Assembly (NCBI GenBank): GCA_039933635.1
Contig: JBDTNQ010000013.1
Location: forward strand, 1-56,098
Direction: 5' to 3'
Source: JBDTNQ01 sp039933635
Lineage (GTDB): Bacteria > Acidobacteriota > Vicinamibacteria > Vicinamibacterales > SCN-69-37
DNA: 56,098 bases
Translations under genes and position numbers: made by a program
Shown: positions 1 through 7,695 of the stretch, in pieces
Layout of the letters: the number at the start of each line of letters is the position of its first letter
How positions within the stretch are numbered: the stretch's first letter is position 1
The notes under the pieces: model-generated
What the model saw: only the letters and a program-made list of their open reading frames with translations
Database searches by the model: none
What the model was told of the DNA's origin: nothing

Positions 1-1
1 T

Positions 2-190
2 TTACACGAAGGCGCCTACGGCGACTGCATCGAGTGCCTCGCTCCGATCGACGAGCTCCGGCTTCGCGCCCTACCGTTCGCGGTTCGTTGCACCGCGTGC
101 GAGGATGCGCTGGAAGCCACCGAGCGCCGCGATCGTTTCACCACATCAGGTCACAGCTCGTCGTTGCTCTTCCTCGACAGGACAAGCTGA
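2..190 (+). CDS. DksA/TraR-type zinc-finger protein, 3' end only
   Basis: The window opens inside this gene, and about 62 C-terminal residues are visible before the TGA. The fragment has the DksA/TraR C-terminal signature: GAYGDCIEC, then an isoleucine and RLRALP segment, then RCTAC. This gives the C-x2-C and C-x2-C pairs of the four-cysteine zinc finger. Proteins of this family bind in the secondary channel of RNA polymerase and alter promoter response, often together with ppGpp. The coiled-coil N-terminal half lies outside the window, so it cannot be told whether this is DksA itself or a shorter TraR-like paralogue. Confidence 0.75.
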   Translation, partial: LHEGAYGDCIECLAPIDELRLRALPFAVRCTACEDALEATERRDRFTTSGHSSSLLFLDRTS

Positions 191-238
191 GCACGCTCGA
201 CTCGTCCACAGGTTGTGTCAGGGACCGGAGAACCATTC

Positions 239-1270
239 ATGATTCGAGTCGCCATCAACGGACTGGGACGTATTGGCCGTGCCACGCTGAAGATCGTTCT
301 GGACACACCCGGCCTGGAACTGGTCGCGGCGAACGATCTGGCCGAGGCGGCCAATCTCGCATACCTTCTGAAATACGACACCGTCTATGGACGGTACGAC
401 AAGCCGGTGGGATCAACGGACGCGTCGACCCTCACCGTGGGCACCCATACACTGGCACTGCTACGCGAGAATGATCCGGCGCGTCTGCCGTGGACATCAC
501 TTCGCGTCGACATCGTCTTCGAATGCACGGGCGCGTTCACGCACCGAGAAGAGCTCGAGGCGCACCTCCGGGCAGGCGCCCGATTTGTCATTCTTTCCGC
601 GCCATCGAAAAGCGAGACCGTGGAAACGATCGTTCACGGCGTTAATACGCCGCTCCGCGGCGCCACGATGATTTCCTGCGCCAGTTGCACGACCAATTGC
701 ATCACGCCAGTGATGGAGATACTGGGACGTCGTCTCGGCATCCAAAAGGCGACCATGACAACGATTCATGGGTACACCTCGAGCCAGGCACTTGTCGATC
801 GGCCGGACGCGCGTGCCCGAAGAGGTAGGGCCGCAGCAGCGAACCTCGTACCCACGTCCACCGGTGCAGCGACCGCGACCGCCAGAGCGTTGACCGAGTA
901 CCGGGGCCGATTTGACGGCGTGGCGGTTCGAGCACCCATCGCCGTCGGGTCACTGGCCGACATCGTTGTCTTGGCATCCAGGTCAACCGCCGTGGATGAG
1001 GTCAATCGCCTGTTTGCCGAGGAGGCGGACACTGAGCGCTATCGCGGCATCGTGGGCGTGACCCGTGATCCCATCGTGTCGTCCGACATCGTCAGGGATT
1101 CTCGGGCGTCGATCATTGACCTCGGTCTGACGCAGGTCGTCGATGGCGATTTGGTGAAGGTGATGAGCTGGTACGACAACGAATGGGGGTACTCCAGTCA
1201 GCTCGTCCGCGAAGCATCGAGAGTCGCGGCCGATCTGGAACACCGGGCCGGCCAGGCGGGTCGATCATGA
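239..1270 (+). CDS. gap: Glyceraldehyde-3-phosphate dehydrogenase, phosphorylating
   Basis: This 343-residue enzyme oxidises glyceraldehyde 3-phosphate to 1,3-bisphosphoglycerate with NAD(P) in cytoplasmic glycolysis or gluconeogenesis. The N-terminus IRVAINGLGRIGR is the Rossmann dinucleotide-binding motif. The SCASCTTN segment carries the catalytic cysteine, a downstream histidine sits in TIHGY, and the C-terminal WYDNEWGYS motif is present. Length is normal for the family. The ATG at 239 is preferred over the upstream in-frame ATG at 215 because the protein fold begins there and GGAG lies about 10 bases before it. Its stop overlaps the start of the next gene (ATGA), so the two are probably co-translated. 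Confidence 0.95.
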   Translation: MIRVAINGLGRIGRATLKIVLDTPGLELVAANDLAEAANLAYLLKYDTVYGRYDKPVGSTDASTLTVGTHTLALLRENDPARLPWTSLRVDIVFECTGAFTHREELEAHLRAGARFVILSAPSKSETVETIVHGVNTPLRGATMISCASCTTNCITPVMEILGRRLGIQKATMTTIHGYTSSQALVDRPDARARRGRAAAANLVPTSTGAATATARALTEYRGRFDGVAVRAPIAVGSLADIVVLASRSTAVDEVNRLFAEEADTERYRGIVGVTRDPIVSSDIVRDSRASIIDLGLTQVVDGDLVKVMSWYDNEWGYSSQLVREASRVAADLEHRAGQAGRS

Positions 1271-1647
1271 TCACGCTGAAGCGCGCCTACGACGCGGCCT
1301 CACACACCGATGGCGTCCGACTCCTCGTGGAACGCCTCTGGCCACGCGGGCTGTCAAAAGCGAAACTCCCTCTCGACGGGTGGGTGAAAGACGTCGCACC
1401 GAGCGCGGCGTTGCGGAAGTGGTTCAGTCACGACCCGGACAAGTGGGACGCGTTCCGCCGTCGCTACTTCCGCGAGTTGAGTCTCCGACCGCAGACGTGG
1501 AGACCGATCGTGTCATTGGCGCGACGTCGCAGAGTTACGCTCGTGTACAGCTCCCACGATCGCCTTCACAACAACGCCGTCGCGTTGCGGGAGTACCTCC
1601 GGCGCAAGACGCGTCGGCTAGTGAAGTCCACACACTCGACACCGTGA
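1267..1647 (+). CDS. DUF488 family protein
   Basis: The product is 126 residues. Its sequence fits the DUF488 family: a basic N-terminus (TLKRAYD), the conserved VERLWPRGLSK segment, a W-K-D-VAPS stretch, RKWF, and the late VTLVYSSHD. Members are small soluble proteins with no firmly known biochemical role. The ATG overlaps the stop of the GAPDH gene by four bases (ATGA), which indicates translational coupling. Nothing here links it to a specific pathway. Family assignment is good; function is unknown. Confidence 0.85.
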   Translation: MITLKRAYDAASHTDGVRLLVERLWPRGLSKAKLPLDGWVKDVAPSAALRKWFSHDPDKWDAFRRRYFRELSLRPQTWRPIVSLARRRRVTLVYSSHDRLHNNAVALREYLRRKTRRLVKSTHSTP

Positions 1648-1715
1648 CACGGACTCCAGGATCGCAGTGGGAAGGGCGCACGGTGTCATTTGTCCCAACG
1701 GATTGGAGGTCTTGT

Positions 1716-1934
1716 ATGCTGTCCTTCTATTGTCTGTTTGCCGGTCACGAATATTTTTTGGCGAGGCGACGCGGGCATCTGGGGTTCACGTGCGAACGGT
1801 GCGGCCGCCGTATTCCGGGTTGGACCGAGACACGGCCGCTTCCGCGAAGTGCTCTTCCAGCTCAGGCCGGAGATATCGGCGCGCGCGGCGAAGTGCCGTT
1901 CCGTCTGACGGGCCTCGGCGTTCAAGAGCGATGA
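1716..1934 (+). CDS. Small zinc-ribbon-like protein
   Basis: This 72-residue product begins MLSFYCLFAGHEYFLARRRG and continues with FTCERCGRRIPGW. The CxFxGHE segment followed by CxxCG and PGW resembles a common uncharacterised family of very small bacterial zinc-ribbon proteins. A strong GGAGG (1705-1709) stands six bases before the ATG, which decides this start over longer in-frame options. It lies between the DUF488 gene and the convergent radical SAM gene. The C-terminal half has low complexity and no recognisable motif. Function is unknown. Confidence 0.6.
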   Translation: MLSFYCLFAGHEYFLARRRGHLGFTCERCGRRIPGWTETRPLPRSALPAQAGDIGARGEVPFRLTGLGVQER

Positions 1935-1989
1935 CAGGCGCGCCGGAAACCCCGATCGCGGCGGCGCCCATCTTCATCGACACTGCTAT

Positions 1990-3495
1990 CTATGCGGGCA
2001 CCGACAACTCGGGCATCGGCCGGGCCGTGAACAGCCGCCGGCACGGGTTGGCGATCCACCGGGCCCAGCGCGCCGACCGGCCAACTCGAGCACTGTCGGT
2101 GGCGATGCCGGTATTGGCGTACATCTGCCGGTACAACTTGGAGATCAGCACGAACGCCACGCGCGACTTCAGAGACTCCACGCAGCGCGACCGCGCCCAG
2201 ATGTTCTGCAAGCTGTAGAACTGGTCCCAGGCGCGCTGCGTCCCCCGCCGAATCTCATCGGCCGCCATCGTCGGATGCGGCGTGTAGACCTTGGGCCGCT
2301 GACCCTGCGGGATCAGCCAGTGACGCGTGAGCGGGACGCCGGCGATGCGTGTCGCGTCGTCAGCCATCGATTTCTCCCAGGCCGCGAAGTCGTTCGTGCC
2401 CGGGAACGGCGTGAGCATAACGAACTGGGCGAACGTGACGCCCGCCTGCTGCGCGACGGCCACGGTCGCATCGAACGTGCGCTCGTGATCACTCGGGAGA
2501 CCGAAGATGAACGACCCCAGCACATGCACGCCATGCTCGCGAAACCCACGGAGACGCTCCACCAGTTCGGCGCCAGCGACATTGAAGCCCTTGTGCACGT
2601 CCTTCAGGCCCTCGGGCGACACGGATTCGATGCCGACGAGCGCGCCCTTGATGCGAGCTTTGCGCATCGCGTCGAGGAAATCGGGATCCTCGGCGGCCTC
2701 CATCGTGATCTGCGTGAAGAACACCATGTCGGACGGCAGGGCCGCGAGCCGGCGCATCAACTCGAACCGTTCGGCGCGGATGGCGCTGAGATTCTGGAAG
2801 GACGCCTGGTCCGTGCGGCGCGCCGCCATTTTCAGATCGGTCAGCGTCACGGGGTAAAAGTTGTCGTCGGCGAGCGCGATGAAGCGGAAGCCCTTGCGAC
2901 GCAACTCGACGACTTCGCCGATCACGCGATCGCTTGGCCGCTGACGCGGCCGCTGGCCGTCGGTTTTCCAGACGGAACAGAACGAGCAGTGCTTCGGACA
3001 GCCGCGCACTGTCTGTACCGACGCCCACATGTACCGGTTCGCCGGCATCAGGTCCCAGCGCGCAGGAAGCAGGTGTTCCGGCTCCACTCGGCCCCCTTCG
3101 TACACGCGCTTGAGCTGGCCCGCCACGCTGTCGTCGAGCGCTTGAACCCAAGCCAGATCCCCGTCGCCCTTGACCACCGCGTGCGCCCCGCCGAGCTCGT
3201 GCACTTCGTCAGGAAAGAGCGTGGCGTGAATCCCACCGAAGATCACGGTGGCGCCCGCGGCCCGTGCCAGGCGGCCAATCTCATAGCCACGTAGCGCGTT
3301 GCCCGTATGGATCCCGATGCCCACGATATCGCCCGGGGCGATCCGCGATGGGTCGAGCGGATCGAGCGTCTCGTCGGTGATGACCGGATCACCGAAGCGA
3401 CGCGGGGTCGCCTCCGCCAGCACGTACAGCCAGCGCGGGGTGATGACACCAATGCCGAAGGACACGTGGCTCGGATTGATCAAGTGGATCTTCAC
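1990..3495 (-). CDS. B12-binding-domain radical SAM protein
   Basis: This 501-residue protein has an N-terminal cobalamin-binding-like domain (about residues 1-130, beginning MKIHLINPSHVSFGIG and containing GIGIHTGNALRG). A radical SAM barrel follows, with the cluster motif CPKHCSFC (C166, C170, C173). Such enzymes use SAM and, in this class, often cobalamin for radical methylation or related chemistry; the substrate cannot be read from the sequence. The start ATG overlaps the stop of the upstream NsrR-like gene (ATGA), so both are probably made from one message and one promoter. It is not obviously a hopanoid or magnesium-protoporphyrin enzyme. Confidence 0.85.
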   Translation of the reverse strand: MKIHLINPSHVSFGIGVITPRWLYVLAEATPRRFGDPVITDETLDPLDPSRIAPGDIVGIGIHTGNALRGYEIGRLARAAGATVIFGGIHATLFPDEVHELGGAHAVVKGDGDLAWVQALDDSVAGQLKRVYEGGRVEPEHLLPARWDLMPANRYMWASVQTVRGCPKHCSFCSVWKTDGQRPRQRPSDRVIGEVVELRRKGFRFIALADDNFYPVTLTDLKMAARRTDQASFQNLSAIRAERFELMRRLAALPSDMVFFTQITMEAAEDPDFLDAMRKARIKGALVGIESVSPEGLKDVHKGFNVAGAELVERLRGFREHGVHVLGSFIFGLPSDHERTFDATVAVAQQAGVTFAQFVMLTPFPGTNDFAAWEKSMADDATRIAGVPLTRHWLIPQGQRPKVYTPHPTMAADEIRRGTQRAWDQFYSLQNIWARSRCVESLKSRVAFVLISKLYRQMYANTGIATDSARVGRSARWARWIANPCRRLFTARPMPELSVPA

Positions 3496-3947
3496 GCCGA
3501 CACACTCAGATCGAGCGAGACGCGAAGCAACCGCTTGACCTCCCGCGCGCGAGGCAGGAAATCCGCGAGCGTGTACTCATCAAGAACGCCGGTAAACGCC
3601 CGCTGCGCGCGCGTCAATGCGCTCTTCAATCCGCAGGCCGGTGCGATCGGACACGTGTTGGTCTCGCGGCTGAAGCACTCGACGACATCCCACGTGTTCT
3701 CGGTGCGGCGCACGAGTGCGCCCACGTTGATCGCGTCGGGAGACTTGTTCAGACGCAGGCCGCCGCGACGACCGCGCACGGTCGTCACGGTGCCGTCTTC
3801 GACAAGCAACCCGACGACCTTCACCACGAGATGCGAAGACACGCGATACGCCCGGCTCATCTCGCCGATCGACACGGGCCGATCCGGATGAACAGCGAGA
3901 TACAGCAGGACACGAAGGGAATAGTCGGAGACTTTGGTGAGGCGCAT
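3492..3947 (-). CDS. nsrR: Rrf2-family NO-responsive repressor, NsrR-like
   Basis: The 151-residue protein has the Rrf2 winged-helix N-terminus (MRLTKVSDYSLRVLLYLA) and the wing sequence VRGRRGGLRL. Three cysteines are arranged CFSRETNTCPIAPAC, spaced as in the NsrR [4Fe-4S] ligand loop, and are followed by the NsrR-like EYTLADFL. NsrR proteins repress nitrosative-stress genes until nitric oxide damages the cluster. The gene is coupled to the radical SAM gene and diverges from the methyltransferase, cupin and P450 genes. An NsrR-type palindrome lies 28 bases before its start, which suggests autoregulation and control of the divergent genes. Confidence 0.88.
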   Translation of the reverse strand: MRLTKVSDYSLRVLLYLAVHPDRPVSIGEMSRAYRVSSHLVVKVVGLLVEDGTVTTVRGRRGGLRLNKSPDAINVGALVRRTENTWDVVECFSRETNTCPIAPACGLKSALTRAQRAFTGVLDEYTLADFLPRAREVKRLLRVSLDLSVSA

Positions 3948-3974
3948 GGGTTGACGACGCAGTCTAGCAGATAC

Positions 3975-3991
3975 ATGTATTATGAATACAT
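3975..3991. promoter_or_regulatory. NsrR-type operator
   Basis: The 17-base sequence ATGTATTATGAATACAT is a perfect inverted repeat with 7-base arms and a 3-base centre. The arms match the core of the published NsrR consensus (ATGYATT-TNA-AATRCAT), and the right flank CTT also agrees. It lies between the divergent nsrR-like gene and the methyltransferase gene, in a locally AT-rich stretch suited to overlapping promoters. Confidence 0.75.
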
Positions 3992-4036
3992 CTTTATGAC
4001 GTCTACGGGTCGTCGTGTGGCCAACGTGGTCTACAA

Positions 4037-4588
4037 GTGAATCGCGCGCACCGGTGGTACTGCCGGTCGGCCCACTGGACGTCTACGCTCGACGGCCTGA
4101 TTCCGTGGGCGGTGGGCGGTGTCGACCTCGGAGATCACATCCTCGAGTTGGGATCTGGTGCCGGGCTCGTAACGCCCCGTCTGTCGCGTGTAGCGAAACG
4201 GACGACGGCGGTCGATATCGACCGTGCAGCGATCGCCGAGACCCGGGGTGCGCCGGGTATCACGCTGGTCTGCGCCGACGCCGCCGCCCTGCCGTTCGTG
4301 ACTGGGACGTTCTCAGCCGTTGTTGCCTGTGCGATGCTCCACCACGTCCCGACCCGCGTGTTGCAGCAACGTCTCTTTCGAGACGCGTTCCGCACGTTGC
4401 AACGTGGCGGGGTCTTTGTGGCCGTTGACGTCCACTTCACGCTCGCAATGCGTCTTTTCCATCTTGGCGATCGCTGCGCCCCACTTACACCCGACGCGGT
4501 CTGCGGGCAGTTGACCGCCGCCGGGTTCGTGGATGTCGTCGCCGAGACGCAGGGTCGGTATTTCCGCGTCTGCGCTCGCTCGCTCTGA
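4037..4588 (+). CDS. Class I SAM-dependent methyltransferase
   Basis: The 183-residue protein has the Rossmann methyltransferase core. Motif I is ILELGSGAGLVTPRL, an acidic end of strand 2 follows (TAVDID), then ADAAALPF, and ACAMLHHVP near motif IV. The C-terminus is a short GFVDVVAETQGRYFRVCAR strand pair. The substrate is unknown. The GTG at 4037 is the first workable start, though no clear ribosome-binding site precedes it, so the true start could differ slightly. It is the first gene downstream of the NsrR-type operator on the plus strand, so it may be NO-responsive. Confidence 0.8.
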   Translation: MNRAHRWYCRSAHWTSTLDGLIPWAVGGVDLGDHILELGSGAGLVTPRLSRVAKRTTAVDIDRAAIAETRGAPGITLVCADAAALPFVTGTFSAVVACAMLHHVPTRVLQQRLFRDAFRTLQRGGVFVAVDVHFTLAMRLFHLGDRCAPLTPDAVCGQLTAAGFVDVVAETQGRYFRVCARSL

Positions 4589-4616
4589 TGAGTTAATGAG
4601 ATGAAAGGTCACACCG

Positions 4617-4952
4617 ATGATGCCGATTGCTCCAGGTGAAGCTCACCTTCTTCAGTCGCTGGTTTCGTCGACGCCCGGAGGTATCGCGAGCCGCATTCTG
4701 TCGAAGACGAGCGGAGGCAGTGTGACCTTGTTTTCGTTCGACGCCGGTCAGGGCCTCACCGAACACACGTCGCCATTCGAAGCGCTCGTCCAGGTACTGG
4801 ACGGGTCACTGAGACTCACGATCGGTAGCGTGCCCGTGCGAGCTGTTCCGGGCACCGTCGTCCGCATGCCGGCGGACGTGCCTCATGCCGTGGAGGCGGA
4901 TGAGCCGGCCCGCATGTTGCTCACGATGCTGCGTGGAGACCCACCGGCCTAA
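4617..4952 (+). CDS. Cupin-domain protein (first of two)
   Basis: This 111-residue single-domain protein has cupin motif 1 (TEHTSPFEALVQVLDGSL) and motif 2 (PGTVVRMPADVPHAVEA). The histidine, glutamate and late histidine needed for metal binding are present. Small cupins act as metal-dependent enzymes or sensors; no substrate can be named. It follows the methyltransferase by 28 bases and precedes a second, divergent cupin, which implies one transcription unit downstream of the NsrR-type operator. Confidence 0.8.
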   Translation: MMPIAPGEAHLLQSLVSSTPGGIASRILSKTSGGSVTLFSFDAGQGLTEHTSPFEALVQVLDGSLRLTIGSVPVRAVPGTVVRMPADVPHAVEADEPARMLLTMLRGDPPA

Positions 4953-5031
4953 CGACAACCCGCCAGCGCGAAGCCGTCAGGGTCGCGCGGCGCGAGCCCG
5001 ATCACCGATGCGTGGCATGAAGGAGACGAAG

Positions 5032-5421
5032 ATGTCGGATGCACCGAACGACCATCAACACAGGAGACCGCACACGGCCCCGCTGGCCGCACCTTTTCTG
5101 GAGTTCGATCTGCCACGGGAACTCGAGCAGCTTCACCAGGAACCCAAGTGGGCCAGCGGACAGAACGCCAGAACGCTCGTGAAGCACGCCGACTTCCGCG
5201 TGCTCCTCATCGCGCTGAAGTCGCAGACGCGGATTCCTGGACATCAGACCAAGGGGCGAATCTCGATTCAGACGATCCTCGGCCACATCGTGGTCCGCGC
5301 GGAAGGGCGAACGTTTGATCTCCACACGGGATCGTTACTCGTACTGGATCAAAGCCTGCCCCACGACGTCGAGGCCGTCGAGGATAGTGCCTTTCTCTTG
5401 ACGATTGCCTGGCCGGGCTAA
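5032..5421 (+). CDS. Cupin-like protein (second of two)
   Basis: The product is 129 residues with a hydrophilic N-terminus rich in His and Pro. A cupin-like beta-barrel follows: RIPGHQTKGRISIQTILGHIV, then GSLLVLDQSLPHDVEAVEDS. Motif 1 keeps one histidine, but a lysine-glycine-arginine run replaces the usual second metal ligand and the glutamate, so metal binding may be altered or lost. AAGGAG at 5020-5025 sets the ATG at 5032 instead of longer upstream starts. Its pairing with the preceding cupin suggests related but diverged roles. Confidence 0.75.
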   Translation: MSDAPNDHQHRRPHTAPLAAPFLEFDLPRELEQLHQEPKWASGQNARTLVKHADFRVLLIALKSQTRIPGHQTKGRISIQTILGHIVVRAEGRTFDLHTGSLLVLDQSLPHDVEAVEDSAFLLTIAWPG

Positions 5422-5532
5422 CGGCTGACCAGCGGAAGCCGGCGACGGCCTGCTGATTCGCATTCTGTCGAACTTCGCCAACGCATTCGTTGCGCGCGCG
5501 AAGCACTTGGCCCTGCTGGAGGTGACACGCTC

Positions 5533-6282
5533 ATGCCATTGGAAGATCCACTTGCTGGTTCATCGTGGAGTGCACCCGCCACCGTGCAGGGCTTCGTCCA
5601 GTCGTCGCCCAACGCGCGGTTGCTGGATTACGCGGGCGTTGAGCTTCGACGCGTACCCGACGGGCGGGCGATCGACATCGGATGTGGCGCGGCGCGTAAC
5701 ACGATACCGCTGGCGCAGGAAGGCTGGCGTGTCCTCGGCACCGATCTCTCGCGGCCGATGCTCGATGCGGCAGCCGGACGCGTGGCCGCAGAGCGGCTCG
5801 CCGATCGCATCGAGCTGCAGCTCGCGCCGATGGATCAACTGCCCGCTGCCGACGGCGCCTTCGACTTGGTCGTGGCGCATGGGATCTGGAACCTGGCGCG
5901 ATCGGGCGCCGAGTTCACGCGCGCGATCGCCGAGGCGGCACGCGTGGCGGCTCCAGGAGCCGGCCTGTTCGTGTTCACGTTCTCACGCCACACGCTCCCG
6001 CTCGACGCGCGACCGGTGCCAGGTGAGACGATCGTGTTCACTCAATTCTCGGGACAACCGCAATGCTTCGTCACGCGTGACCAACTCATCGACCTGCTCG
6101 GCGAAGCGGGATTCGCGCTCGATGGGCACTTTCCGCTCACTGAATACAACCGGCGCGACCCAAGCAGCGTGCACTGCGGAGGTGCGCCGGTGATTTTCGA
6201 AGCGGTGTTCCGCTTCGCCGGGCACGCAGCCCTGCGATCGCCCGTGCACGCGACCAAGGCCGGCAGCTCCGGCGACGTGTAA
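5533..6282 (+). CDS. Class I SAM-dependent methyltransferase (second)
   Basis: The 249-residue protein has motif I AIDIGCGAARNTIPLA, an acidic residue ending strand 2 (LGTDLSRPML), APMDQLPAADGAFDLVVAHG, and a GAGLFVFTFSR strand. It is not a close copy of the first methyltransferase. GGAGGTGA about ten bases upstream supports the ATG. The C-terminal 40 residues are poorly structured. It lies between the cupins and the P450 gene on the same strand. Whether it modifies a small molecule made by the P450, or has an unrelated target, cannot be told. Confidence 0.8.
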   Translation: MPLEDPLAGSSWSAPATVQGFVQSSPNARLLDYAGVELRRVPDGRAIDIGCGAARNTIPLAQEGWRVLGTDLSRPMLDAAAGRVAAERLADRIELQLAPMDQLPAADGAFDLVVAHGIWNLARSGAEFTRAIAEAARVAAPGAGLFVFTFSRHTLPLDARPVPGETIVFTQFSGQPQCFVTRDQLIDLLGEAGFALDGHFPLTEYNRRDPSSVHCGGAPVIFEAVFRFAGHAALRSPVHATKAGSSGDV

Positions 6283-6337
6283 TGTTGCGGTAGCGCCCGC
6301 GGGACCGCGGGGGCGACCCGGGCACCGGTAGAACACG

Positions 6338-7567
6338 ATGGACAAGAGACCCCTTCACCACGACGGCACCGGTCGCATTGACACAGAATCGGACTGGGAC
6401 CCGTCGGGTCCCGATGTACGGGCCGAGCCGCGAGCCGCGTACGACGCTATGCGCGAGCGATGCCCGGTCGCGCGCAACGGGCCATCGCACTGGACCGTCT
6501 TCCGCCATGCCGATGTCGCGCAAGTCGTGCGTGACGCCGCGACGTTCAGCAACGTCGTGTCACGCCATCCCTCGGTGCCCAACGGGATGGACCCACCCGA
6601 GCACACCGCGTATCGTCGCGCGATCGAGACATGCTTCTCTGCCGAGCGCGTCGAGGCGTTCGAGCCCGAATGCCGGAGGCTCGCGTCCGCCCTCGCGAGT
6701 GCAGTGTGTCCGTCGCCGTCTGGCGCGCCAGCGGCCTCGCCGGTGCAGGTCGACATCATGCCTACCCTCGCGCTGCCCTTCGCCGCCGAGGTTCAGTGCG
6801 CGTATTTTGGGTGGCCCGTCGCCCTCGCGATGCCGCTCATCGGGTGGGCGCACCGCAATCATGAGGCGACCCTCGCGCGCGATCGGTCGGCGAACGGCGC
6901 TGTCGCTGCGGAGTTCGAGCGGCTGGTCGGCGACCTGCTCCACGTACGCGACGTCGAGGGCCCATCCGCGCCGCGCGATCTGACGGAGTTTCTACTCCGC
7001 GAGCGGATCGACGGCCAGCCGATCGACCGCGCCGCCCTCGCGAGCGCGCTCCGTAACTGCACGATGGGCGAAGTGGGGACCATCGCGGCGTCGGTCGGGA
7101 TCATCGCCCACTTCCTCGCCGATCGTCCTGACGAGCAGGAACGGCTCCGTCGCGATTCGACGCGCCTGCCCGCGGCCATCGACGAGATCCTCCGACTGCA
7201 CGGCCCGCTGGTGGACAACCGCCGGGTAGCCACGGGTCCCACGGCCATCGGCGAGCGACGGATCGAGCGCGGCGATCGGGTTGTGGTCAACTGGATGGCC
7301 GCCAACCGGGATCCGCAGATCTTTGCCGATGCGGATCGGTACCGTCCCGATCGCGATGCAACCGACAACCTGCTGTATGGCGCGGGGATTCACGTCTGCC
7401 CCGGCGCGCCGCTCGCACGTCTCGAACTGCGCGTTATGACCGAGGTGCTGCTGGCCGCAACCGCGTCGATGACGCTCGTACGGGATCGTCCCGCGCGGCA
7501 TGCCGTTTATCCGGCCGGGGGATATGCGTCGCTGGTGCTCGAGATCAGCGCCGCGCGCGCCGGATGA
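6338..7567 (+). CDS. Cytochrome P450 with atypical I-helix
   Basis: The 409-residue soluble P450 has the K-helix ExxR (E283, R286) and the haem loop LLYGAGIHVCPG, with the thiolate ligand at C354. The length is typical of bacterial P450s, and no membrane anchor is seen. The I-helix reads MGEVGTIAAS: Thr248 is kept, but the preceding residue is glycine where oxygen-activating P450s usually have Asp or Glu. It lies between NsrR-associated genes and a redox operon. Possible roles are oxidation of a small molecule or a peroxide- or NO-linked reaction; the substrate is unknown. Confidence 0.88.
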   Translation: MDKRPLHHDGTGRIDTESDWDPSGPDVRAEPRAAYDAMRERCPVARNGPSHWTVFRHADVAQVVRDAATFSNVVSRHPSVPNGMDPPEHTAYRRAIETCFSAERVEAFEPECRRLASALASAVCPSPSGAPAASPVQVDIMPTLALPFAAEVQCAYFGWPVALAMPLIGWAHRNHEATLARDRSANGAVAAEFERLVGDLLHVRDVEGPSAPRDLTEFLLRERIDGQPIDRAALASALRNCTMGEVGTIAASVGIIAHFLADRPDEQERLRRDSTRLPAAIDEILRLHGPLVDNRRVATGPTAIGERRIERGDRVVVNWMAANRDPQIFADADRYRPDRDATDNLLYGAGIHVCPGAPLARLELRVMTEVLLAATASMTLVRDRPARHAVYPAGGYASLVLEISAARAG

Positions 7568-7695
7568 TGCGTGGAGACCACCTAATTTAAAGGCGGGCTG
7601 TGCCGTCGATCGAGCGGACGATTGAGGCTCGACTGCGACGCGATCGAGTGACACTATGGCGGCAGCACGGCCAACCCAGGCGAGGTGAGATCGTA

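Noticed and set aside
2275..3294. Long plus-strand frame opposite the radical SAM gene
   Set aside because: Arg/Ala-rich composition with no domain; the minus strand encodes the cluster motif and the B12 domain.
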